14,438 nt of DNA, from positions 255,302-269,739 of the forward strand of contig NW_003132850.1 of assembly GCF_000003605.2 (NCBI RefSeq), written 5' to 3'. Each line of letters begins with the position of its first letter. Position 1 is the stretch's first letter. The stretch comes from Saccoglossus kowalevskii. Its lineage: Eukaryota > Hemichordata > Enteropneusta > Harrimaniidae. Positions 8,075-14,438 of this stretch are shown here, in pieces. Under the pieces are notes generated by a model that was given only the letters and a program-made list of their open reading frames with translations, had not been told where the DNA came from and did no database searches. The translations under genes were made by a program, and so were the position numbers.

Positions 8075-8490
8075 GTTGTCAATGACCTCAAGTTAAGTCA
8101 TGTTCAAACAGACTTAGTCAGTAGAGACATTTCGAGCTGTAGGGAATTAATAGACAAGCATGCAGAACTGTTGATGTAGGTGATTGGAAATTTGTGTGAT
8201 CGGATGCTGAGGCGGACAAATGATGTAGTGTTTGTGATCCAACCCACAGAAGACTTGAACAAATGTGATTTCCCAGAATTGCCTGTATTTGTAGTTGCAC
8301 GTGTATCACTGCCTAGAGTAACACCCCAAGACATGTTGGGTCACTGCTGCAGTGTCACTTAGACTTAAAAAGCAAGGAAGTTCAGCAAACATGGTGAATG
8401 ATTCCTCTGCTGACTGCACATGGAAGGATGAAACAGGTGAGCTCGAGCTTCAGGGTGGTGTAGAGATAGTAGATTTAACTGCGAAGACTC
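8075..8490 (+). pseudogene. Second broken coding-like remnant, opposite strand
   Basis: From 8075 a + strand frame reads VVNDLKLSHVQTDLVSRDI, CRELIDKHAELLM, a TAG stop (8177-8179), then VIGNLCDRMLRRTNDVVFV, IQPTEDLNKCDFPELP and VFVVARVSLPRVTPQDML, ending at a TAG at 8360-8362. A shifted frame then continues with KQGSSANMVNDSSADCTWK, DETGELELQGG and VEIVDLTAKTL. The mix of acidic, basic and hydrophobic residues is protein-like. The antisense frame 8104-8334 (76 codons, very serine-rich) is fully open, so strand assignment is not certain. The part coding VVARVSLPRVT recurs at 10789-10823. Family unknown. Confidence 0.4.
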
Positions 8491-8587
8491 TGGTATCAAC
8501 AATCTTGTCACCGTTACTCTTCAATAGCTTTACCACAAATATTTTTTTTCAAAACAGCCAGAAGTACTATATAACTGAATATCTCAT

Positions 8588-8634
8588 TCTGTAAGCATTG
8601 CAATGTGGTCCTCAAGTGCTTGCTTTATGACCTC
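8588..8634 (-). repeat. 47-bp direct repeat, copy 1
   Basis: Matches 8766-8812 at 45 of 47 positions (differences within ATGTGGTCC versus ATGAGTTCC). Spacing is 178 bp. Flanking similarity includes GAAGTACTA about 20-30 bp upstream in both copies. Confidence 0.9.
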
Positions 8635-8765
8635 AACATGTAGGGCAGACTCCAGTAGCAATACAATGTAGTCTTTTCACATCACCCTGGCATAGCTTTA
8701 GCACATAATGAAATTGGATACAATCTCATCAACTACAGAAAGGTCACTCGGAAGTACTACCTCGA

Positions 8766-8812
8766 TCTGTAAGCATTGCAATGAGTTCCTCAAGTGCTTG
8801 CTTTATGACCTC
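8766..8812 (-). repeat. 47-bp direct repeat, copy 2
   Basis: Partner of 8588-8634. On the minus strand it encodes EVIKQALEELIAMLT within the longer open segment 8872-8744. Confidence 0.9.
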
Positions 8813-8885
8813 ATCATATGGAAAACAGTCAGTACAAGTAACCATAGCAGCCAGCGTGGATTGTTTTAGAAATCTAGATTAGAAA

Positions 8886-9747
8886 GTTCTTGTCCTGTGT
8901 TTTTTTGACAAATGTTGAACAACCATCATGAATGTGAGGGTAAGATCATTCAACTTAATGAGGGGGGTGACTTTTATTACTGTTCATTATACAAACACAC
9001 ATTACACCTGTGTTTGAATTGTTTCTTTGCTGGGTCAGTATTAGTAACTTACATATTTATTTTCTACATTCTAATTAGGTGATTGCTATCAAAATAATAT
9101 AGAGGATTAATCTGATTAATCTGTCTGCTATGATTTCCCCTATCTAGTCAATATTTCAATCTATGCAATCATATACCTACCCTATTCTATGACCTGCCCA
9201 TCCTTGTACATATACAGAGCAAGCCATGTTTAGTTTAACTATGTTAACTGTTGTACGGTTAATTTACATGAAAAAGGTCTATTCTATGAAGGATGCCAAA
9301 GGAAACCAAATGCTTTATTCGAACATTGGTATCCACAATAAACTCTATGAAGTGTAATTTAGACAGCTACCCAGTCTTCATTTTTTTTAAATATATTTAT
9401 TTTTCCATGATGTCATCATGTTACATTTAGTAATATTGCACGTAACAGACTTCTATAATGTTGGTCAATGTAATCAAGGACACAACTTCAAAATTTGAAT
9501 ACAGAACATACAATAATGCTTTCAAGAAACAAGGTATCTTTGGTAATCTTGCGTTACTGTAAACAATATATTGATATAATGCTCCAATATGGTTTACAGT
9601 GCACTGTTGTTGTCTTTACTTGTACTGTAAAACCATTGAATTTAAAATCTAGTTAATGCATTTGTATGATATTTGCTCTGTGTCTACAGTCACACTGAGT
9701 TTTATTTTAGTGATCCTATGCAACTTATTCCCTACGTAATTGGTACG
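8886..9747. other. Non-coding stretch with one small hairpin
   Basis: AT-rich and without exons or recognisable elements. The only structure is at 9556-9600, where ACTGTAAAC (9556-9564) pairs with GTTTACAGT (9592-9600) and inner bases pair further. ACTGTAAA is also the end word of the element at 12017-12227, so this may be a remnant of that family. Confidence 0.45.
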
Positions 9748-9960
9748 AGATGCTCAAGTGTTCAAGTTACGAACATCGAGTTTGGTAAACATCAAGTTAA
9801 ATGTGGACGCTAAACAACAATAGCAATTTATTTAGCATTTTAACTTGAAGTTTGATTAATTGTCAATTAAACAGTGAGGTATAAGTTGGGCGTTGTTTCG
9901 AAAATATGGGCGTGGTCATGTTCGTAACTCGATGTCCTTAATTCCTACAATTCAGCATCT
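9748..9960. mobile_element. 213-bp inverted-repeat element, AGATGCT-ended family
   Basis: The left end AGATGCTCAAGTGTTCAAGT continues to ACATCGAGTT. It mirrors the right end, which in reverse complement reads AGATGCTGAATTGTAGGAAT and continues to ACATCGAGTTACG. The arms are about 33 bp with several mismatches. An internal GGGCGTGGTCATG box precedes the right arm as in the copies at 2325-2362 and 3445-3514. No target-site duplication is evident and there is no ORF. Non-autonomous element. Confidence 0.7.
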
Positions 9961-10068
9961 AAATAGTACAACCTCGCGGTATTATGAGAATAATAACTAA
10001 GAATACATCCAAATATGGGAATGGAATAGATGTCGCATACGACTTATGTACCACTTTCGTGTCACTGA

Positions 10069-10290
10069 GAATGTTCTAGAACCGTTCTGTGTCTGGGTGG
10101 AATATTCTAGATTTTTTTTAGAAACTGGTTGAATAGGTAATAGAACACTGTAGGAGGCAATAGAAGGTAATGGAACATTCTAGAAATTTGTAGTAAGTTC
10201 CAGACTCATTATGTATGCTGATGTAATGGTCTATTTATAGACAGTGGGGGTATATATAGGGGAGTTGTTCAGCACTGAGTTCAGATCGGG
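10069..10290 (+). promoter_or_regulatory. Promoter-like module: heat-shock elements, TATA box, initiator
   Basis: Two perfect three-unit heat-shock elements of the form nGAAnnTTCnnGAA lie at 10069-10081 (GAATGTTCTAGAA) and 10173-10185 (GAACATTCTAGAA). A two-and-a-half-unit site (GAATATTCTAGA) is at 10100-10111. TATATATA follows at 10251-10258, and an initiator-like TTCAGATC has its A at 10283, 32 bp after the TATA start. Such sites bind HSF trimers. The layout matches an inducible core promoter for + strand transcription. No chaperone or other known CDS follows within the window, so it may drive a distant exon, a non-coding RNA, or be part of an LTR or other mobile element. Confidence 0.6.
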
Positions 10291-10573
10291 GATCTCGTTG
10301 AATTGTATTGGAGTTTAAGTATCTAGTCATTGGAGTAGTGGAGTTTTACCGCGTTATTGTACTTGATGTTTGCAGAGTATAATAATACCAGTACCAGTTG
10401 AAACCTCTTCTGTTGGCTCCGTGTTCGTATTTTATCATCGCCGCCAGGGAAGTCTTTCTGTTACTGTTGCCATTTTGGTATTTGAACCATCACACCTGTA
10501 CTATACCAATTACGGTAATATTACGTTGCGTGTGACAATAGACCAAGAGTGTTACTAAAGATTTGAAGTGAAC
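10291..10573 (+). other. Presumed leader downstream of the heat-shock-type promoter
   Basis: The first ATG (10364) opens only 11 codons before a stop. A 62-codon frame without ATG (10370-10558, from a TTG) reads PVPVETSSVGSVFVFYHR and on to TIDQECY; it has no recognisable motif. TGTCAC at 10060 and GTGAACA at 10567-10573 are rough inverted matches with TG...CA ends, so 10060-10573 might be a solo LTR. No flanking duplication confirms this. Confidence 0.3.
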
Positions 10574-11111
10574 AAGTTATTGTTTTGCAGATTCCGCTTT
10601 TAGCGATTGTTCTTTGGCAAAAACGAGTAAAATATCCATTTTGTTTTCAATATTGACAATGGTACGGTAACATACAAATGATCAGCACCAGCAAGGTTGC
10701 AGAATATTGATATCTCTAAATTCACATGCACTCAAACATAAAATACTGAAGTGAATCTATGACAAGTATATTTTACGTACACTTCACTTGTAGTCGCATG
10801 TGTATCACTGCCTCGAGTAACACAGTGAAAATACAATATATGACTGTTATTTATAAGTTATACTGTCAACCAGAATATACATATATCACATCGTAAATAA
10901 TAGATTTGCAATATCAAAATTATACAGTTAGTCTCAAATATTTATAAACCTTTGTTAAAAAAACAAGAAAAACATTATCGGGTAATTTTATATCTTCATA
11001 AATTTTTTCAAAATTATACCCTGTGTATGTAAATGAACATAGAGGTATATTAACATTAAAATAATATCAACCAATCACACACATGTTCACTTGTGAGTGT
11101 ATTCTGACATG
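10574..11111. other. Non-coding stretch with a short shared fragment
   Basis: AT-rich. The only notable item is 10789-10823, which matches 8290-8324 at 32 of 35 positions. No exon or element is supported. Confidence 0.5.
10789..10823 (+). repeat. 35-bp fragment shared with the coding-like remnant at 8290
   Basis: Matches 8290-8324 with three substitutions and encodes VVACVSLPRVT against VVARVSLPRVT there. Similarity stops abruptly on both sides, as for a relic fragment. Confidence 0.7.
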
Positions 11112-11935
11112 TACCGTATTTGCTCTATTAGTAGTGCATGCGCTTATATGTAGCAAGTGACCTTAAGGTCGTAATAGCTCTGCTGTTTTAAGCAGAGCAC
11201 AGTCTAGCACTAATAAATGCATGCATATTGTATGAACAGCATAGTGGGCAAATAAATAACCTTGGCTATATTTAAGTCCTGTGTCATTGATTAGGATAAG
11301 TTTAATAGAAGCCAAGTTGTGGATTCATCAACTCCAGTTATTGGATATGTTTGTAGAGTGTTCCCTCTTATGTCAACGCATACCAAATCAAAGCAATCAG
11401 TAGCAGTTTTCAAGAATGGCATTTTCACCAAGAATGATAAAAATATTCGCCAAAATTAGAGAATTAAAGATATCATCACGAAATGAACAAATCTGAGAGA
11501 GGTCCACATGTAGTATCTATATATGTAGTATCAAAGCAATTGGACTTGCGGTTTTTAACAAGAAGTCTAAAATATCACTTTTTACCAAAAATGACAAAAA
11601 TATTCACCAAAATTAGAGAATTGAAGATATCAACATGAAATGAACAAACCTAAGAGAGGTCTACCTAAGGTACATATACACCAAGTATCAAAGCATTCAG
11701 GCTTGTAGTTTTCAAGAAGAAGTCGAAAAAGTAAAACATTGATATCATGATCAAATCTCATAGAGGTCCACACCACACAAGGAACATAATTGTACCAAGT
11801 ATAAAAGCAATCAAGTTTTTAAAAAAAGTTGATGTTGTTGACATCAATGAATAATCACCTAAATAGTCATGTTTCAATGATTTGGACAATGTGTGCCTTT
11901 ATTAGAGACATGCTTTTAATAGAGCAAATATGGTA
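11112..11935. mobile_element. 824-bp inverted-repeat element carrying a minisatellite
   Basis: The left end TACCGTATTTGCTCTATTAG (11112) mirrors the right end, whose reverse complement is TACCATATTTGCTCTATTAA (from 11935). The arms are about 30 bp and end near GCATG. TA at each outer edge would fit a TA duplication. There is no transposase ORF. The interior holds the hairpin GCTCTGCT/AGCAGAGC (11177-11198) and three to four imperfect tandem units (11387-11830). A shorter element with the same ends is at 12482-12641. Confidence 0.7.
11387..11830. repeat. Imperfect tandem repeat, units about 115-157 bp
   Basis: Units begin near 11387, 11529, 11686 and 11800 with TATCAAAGCAAT-like sequence. They share AGTTTTCAAGAA, CACCAAAATTAGAGAATT, ATGAACAAA and GAGAGGTC. 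Later units are shorter and more diverged. Similar repeats are common in marine invertebrate genomes as far as I recall, without having checked. Confidence 0.8.
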
Positions 11936-12016
11936 ATCTAATGAGGATGAAAAAGTGTACTAGGGGTAAATAATATGCACAATCGTGAGTTATGTGCGAG
12001 TAAGTTTTGTAAAGTA

Positions 12017-12227
12017 TTACTGTAAAGGGGTTAATTATTCACTGGGTTTTAATTTTGTTTATTTCGCTGACTGGAAAATGCGCTATATTAAAACCCAGTG
12101 AATATGTAAAATTTAGCATAGAACACATTATCTAAATGACGAAACTGAATTTAAAACCCACTGAATATGCCTGAAATGATAAATCAGTGAAATTTAAACC
12201 CAGTGAAAATTAGTCATTTTACAGTAA
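12017..12227. mobile_element. 211-bp inverted-repeat element with TTACTGTAAA ends
   Basis: TTACTGTAAA (12017) mirrors TTTACAGTAA (ending 12227). The arms extend about 38 bp, including TTCACTGGGTTT and its reverse complement AAACCCAGTGAA. Two internal direct repeats (AAAACCCAGTGAATATG at 12090 and AAAACCCACTGAATATG at 12153) echo the arm. There is no ORF and no clear target duplication. Non-autonomous element. Confidence 0.7.
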
Positions 12228-12481
12228 TTTGATGATGAACAGCAGATTTCTCAGAAAAAGATAATGGTTCTTATGCACTATACAACAATATAAAGATATA
12301 TGGTTTTTGTAAATATGCACATAATTTTTTATGCCATCCTGAGAAATTAGATTATAACACAAGTAAAATAACAGTTACAATAGCAATAGTAATACAGTAC
12401 TGCAAATAAAAACATGTGATTACAACTGAATGAACCAATATATAACCTATTGAGAGTTTGTTGAATACACTGTAATAAACA
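12228..12481. other. AT-rich spacer, nothing supported
   Basis: A 69-codon - strand frame (12347-12556) overlaps the next element and is rich in C, Y and F; it has no recognisable domain and is not called. Confidence 0.45.
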
Positions 12482-12641
12482 TACTGTATTTCCTCTATTA
12501 GAAGCACATTTTCTTACATACAAATCAGTGATGTGTCTGTGACCAAAATAATTCACCTTTTAACATTACAGTACACAGTGAAAGAAATTTTTGATTTGTG
12601 CAGCTTTTATAGTAGATGCGCTTCTAATAGAGCAAATACAA
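12482..12641. mobile_element. About 160-bp inverted-repeat element, GTATTTGCTCTATTAG family
   Basis: The left end TGTATTTCCTCTATTAGAAG mirrors the right end, whose reverse complement is TGTATTTGCTCTATTAGAAG (from 12640). Arms of about 25 bp differ at two or three places. Same end sequence as the 824-bp element at 11112-11935, with an unrelated short interior. Confidence 0.75.
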
Positions 12642-12728
12642 CACTCAAGGAGAGGCAGAAATTCACTCACTAACAAGTGTGGCTTTAGAGGAGGAATCTT
12701 GCAGGTGATTGTCAGGTTGATGCCTGTA

Positions 12729-12734
12729 TTTATT
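12729..12734 (-). terminator. Possible poly(A) signal AATAAA, minus strand
   Basis: TTTATT on the + strand reads AATAAA on the minus strand. It lies about 560 bp beyond the in-frame TAG (13299-13297) that follows the WD40 exon. If that stop is used, the minisatellite would be 3' UTR and this its poly(A) signal. The hexamer is frequent by chance in AT-rich DNA. Confidence 0.3.
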
Positions 12735-12785
12735 ATGGTAGGATATATGGTAACACAAGTAACTCTATCTTGTGACAATTTATAG

Positions 12786-13325
12786 ATTGCCCTCTGAATG
12801 GCTCTATGCTGCAACAATGTTGTAAGAAATTGTGCCGACCAGATTGCAGTGTTTTGAAACAAATCTTGCAGACCAGATGGCTCTACGTTGTAACAAATGT
12901 TGCCCTTCCAGATTACAATGTGTTGTAACAAATGTTGCCCTTCCAGATTACAATGTGTTGTAACAAATGTTGCCCTTCCAGATTGCAATGTTTTGTAACA
13001 AATGTTGCTCTCCAAATGGCTCTATGTTGTAACAAATGTTGCCCTTCCAGATTGCAATGTGTTGTAACAAATGTTGCCCTTCCAGATTGCAATGTTTTGT
13101 AACAAATGTTGCTCTCCAAATGGCTCTATGTTGTAACAAATGTTGCCCTTCCAGATTGCAATGATTTGTAACAAATGTTGCTTTCCAAATGGCTCTATGT
13201 TGTAACAAATGTTGCCCTTCCAGATTGCAATGTTTTGTAACAAATATTGTCACCAGATTGCAATGTTTCGTAACAAATGTTGTCGACCAGATTGCTCTAT
13301 GTTGTAACAAATCTTGCTCTCCAGA
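12786..13325 (-). repeat. Minisatellite of about 35-bp units derived from the WD40 exon end
   Basis: About 15 units of 33-36 bp each contain TTGTAACAAATGTTGC (+ strand). Two unit types alternate: one with CCCTTCCAGATTGCAATG, one with CTCTCCAAATGGCTCTATG. Together they form a higher-order pattern of roughly 70-105 bp in the middle. Outer units are more diverged, as usual for tandem arrays. The last unit (about 13290-13325) overlaps the end of the WD40 exon: GCCATCTGGAGAGCAAGATT in the exon corresponds to GCCATTTGGAGAGCAACATT in the array. Long - strand ORFs here (12566-13015, 12913-13119, 12948-13310) are products of the repeat and not genes. Confidence 0.9.
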
Positions 13326-13488
13326 TGGCTATCTTACCATCCATACCCTCTGCACCTGTCATCACATATCTATCCTCAGCCGTACACATTGACCGAATCG
13401 CTGCTTCGTGTGCTATTAACTCTTTCTCGTGGGAAAATGTACGAGTATTGAACACGTGTATTGTTCCGCATTTATCACCAGCCCATAT
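13297..13488 (-). CDS. WD40-repeat exon of a beta-propeller protein (partial gene)
   Basis: On the minus strand an acceptor (TTTATTACTTTGTAG, AG at 13490-13489) opens a frame of 63 codons. It reads IWAGDKCGTIHVFNTRTF, SHEKELIAHEAAIRSMCT, AEDRYVMTGAEG and MDGKIAIWRARFVTT, then TAG at 13299-13297. This is WD40-like: strands c-d of one blade (IWAGDKCGTIHVFN), then AHEAAIRSMC...YVMTGA...DGKIAIW of the next. WD40 propellers act as scaffolds in protein complexes. Two endings are possible: a GC donor after AGA (GCAAGA at 13317) that would splice on, or use of the TAG with a repeat-filled 3' UTR. GGTAAG within GMDGK (13339) is a weaker donor candidate because it would cut off the conserved DGKIAIW. 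The C-terminal propeller of DENND3-like proteins is one possible family, unverified. Upstream exons lie beyond the window. Confidence 0.75.
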   Translation of the reverse strand: MWAGDKCGTIHVFNTRTFSHEKELIAHEAAIRSMCTAEDRYVMTGAEGMDGKIAIWRARFVTT

Positions 13489-13532
13489 CTACAAAGTAAT
13501 AAACAATTTATGGTTATATTTTATTTTATATT

Positions 13533-13902
13533 AGTATACACCTGTCACTGTAATGCCATAAGTTACAGCGTGCCATAATTTTTGTGGTATTTTACGGGAT
13601 ATTTTCATCATACCATATTAGGAAATGTGAATTCCAAATATGGAAAAGATTAAGCACGTAAGCATCCTCTAATAATAAAAACAAATATGGCTGCCACCAG
13701 GGTTTGACCAGATCCCACACAAAGAAGTTTGCTGATTCTGTTTATTCGGCATTCCTATGATGTATCCTTGGAAGGAAAAGATGTATAATAATAAGGTTAT
13801 TACAAGGATACCTCAAAGTATGCACTCAGACAGTAAACCATCGCATCAGTCGATACTTCCGCTGTAGTCTTCATACATACTTGAAGGTATCCTCGTATTA
13901 CT
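13533..13902 (-). repeat. Dispersed repeat, copy 2 (inverted relative to 1567-1915)
   Basis: The reverse complement aligns along its length with copy 1. It carries an additional inverted pair: TATTACAAGGATACCTC (13799-13815) facing GGTATCCTCGTATTAC (13886-13901), giving arms of about 25 bp around 60 bp. This segment may be a smaller element within the repeat. Copy 1 lacks its second arm. The copy lies in the intron upstream of the WD40 exon. Confidence 0.75.
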
Positions 13903-14074
13903 CTCATATTAATGTTATGAATCTTAAACATACGAGTCAGCAAAATTCTGATTGTTTTACCAAAAAAGAAAAGAGTAGTAAAAATAACGATATCAGCTGA
14001 ATCATTCAAAACAAGACATTGAAAATTACACAATCCCCGTTAAATTTGTGAAAGTTCTCTTTGTGCTCGTCATA
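13903..14074. other. Intronic spacer
   Basis: Nothing recognisable. A 77-codon - strand frame (13800-14033) overlaps the repeat copy and is not called. Confidence 0.4.
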
Positions 14075-14165
14075 TTAAAGTGGAGGGGTTGTCGCGAGCG
14101 TGTCCTTGAAACTTGAGTTCCAAGTGGCGTATACAACAGATTGTTTATTTACATCAAAACACGTG
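14075..14165 (+). mobile_element. TTAA-type element, partial third copy
   Basis: TTAA (14075-14078) is followed by AGTGGAGGGGTTGTCGCGAG, matching the arm at 934. The core is GAGTTCCAAGTGGCGTATAC and TTGTTTATTTACATC, shared with 2808-2912. Similarity ends after ACACG (14163); no right arm is visible before the tandem repeat. Confidence 0.6.
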
Positions 14166-14210
14166 TTCCATGTAGTAGTAATATGGCCAAAAATAAAAAC
14201 AGCCGTTATT

Positions 14211-14438
14211 CGGCCATCTTTGATCTGATTATGAAATACACTGATATGTATGATGTATGTGCCAAATACGAATGAAAATGGTACATAAATTGCGGAAATA
14301 TCGGCCATCCTTGACCAGATTTTGAAACAAATTGTCATGAACATGCATCCTAACGTGTATATAAAGTACATGTATGTGCCAAATTTGAATGAAAACTGAC
14401 AGAGCATGTCCAAGATACCGCATAGTAGACCATCTTTG
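14211..14438. repeat. Imperfect tandem repeat, units 91 and 127 bp, cut by window end
   Basis: Units start with GGCCATCTTTGATCTGATT (14212), GGCCATCCTTGACCAGATT (14303) and ACCATCTTTG (14430). Each complete unit contains GTATGTGCCAAAT followed by GAATGAAAA. The two overlapping - strand ORFs here (14075-14413 and 14229-14423) translate the repeat and are not genes. Confidence 0.75.

Larger units (their letters stand above)
8584..8885 (-). pseudogene. Two related coding-like segments on the minus strand
   Basis: From 8872 down to the stop at 8746-8744 the frame reads FLKQSTLAAMVTCTDCF, PYDEVIKQALEELIAMLTD, RGSTSE. A second copy ending at the stop at 8586-8584 reads VEVIKQALEDHIAMLTE. The shared 47 bp is 96 percent identical (see repeat entries), while the sequence around is much less alike and broken by stops. 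A predicted helix (EVIKQALEELIAML) is the only structural hint. It could be two decayed exons of a duplicated gene or a transposon ORF relic. Family unknown. Confidence 0.4.

Noticed and set aside
8104-8334. 76-codon minus-strand ORF beginning MSWGVTLGSD
   Set aside because: Very serine-rich, as antisense frames of coding sequence often are; the plus-strand frame in the same place looks more protein-like. Not excluded.
12566-13310. Long overlapping minus-strand ORFs, up to 149 codons
   Set aside because: They translate the 35-bp minisatellite in different frames (repeated ATFVTxHCNLEGQHLLQ) and stay open only because the unit lacks stops.
14075-14423. Minus-strand ORFs of 112 and 64 codons
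   Set aside because: They overlap each other in different frames and follow the 91/127-bp tandem repeat; there are no domains or splice evidence.

Overview
The window looks like AT-rich nuclear DNA of an animal, most likely a marine invertebrate and perhaps a mollusc. This is inferred from small exons with GT/AG borders, long introns, many short inverted-repeat elements, minisatellites, and no bacterial-style ORFs, Shine-Dalgarno sites or operons. The species cannot be fixed from sequence alone. Most long six-frame ORFs here are noise or lie inside repeats.

Two pieces of real protein-coding gene stand out. On the + strand, 3579-3712 and 4479-4565 join in phase across a 766-bp intron with a strong donor and acceptor. 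They encode the C-terminal end (about 72 residues) of a small protein with one membrane segment. On the - strand, 13488 down to about 13297 is a WD40-repeat exon. Its 3' end runs straight into a 35-bp minisatellite (12786-13325) whose units are diverged copies of that exon end.

The rest is mostly mobile-element debris. Left part (1-3578): a 149-bp element bordered by TTAA (930-1086), one half of a 350-bp repeat pair whose inverted partner lies at 13533-13902, a near-perfect hairpin, and an approximately 735-bp element ending next to the small membrane-protein exon. Middle (4570-7320): the presumed 3' UTR, a recent 320-bp tandem duplication with only 3 differences, and a 365-bp inverted-repeat element with nested stems. 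After these come a decayed coding-like block and a (GA)n tract. Region 7320-8885 holds coding-like frames on both strands, broken by stops and frameshifts, and is best read as pseudogene or old transposon remains.

Right part (8886-14438): a 213-bp member of the AGATGCTGAATTGT-ended family, then a promoter-like module with heat-shock elements, a TATA box and an initiator but no recognisable gene behind it. It also holds an 824-bp element carrying an internal minisatellite, two more inverted-repeat elements, the WD40 exon with its array, and further copies of the left-part families. No CRISPR array, rRNA or complete tRNA gene was found. No coherent new multi-gene system is visible. The strongest unusual signals are the exon-derived minisatellite, the heat-shock-type promoter in repeat-rich DNA, and several inverted-repeat families with more than one copy here.
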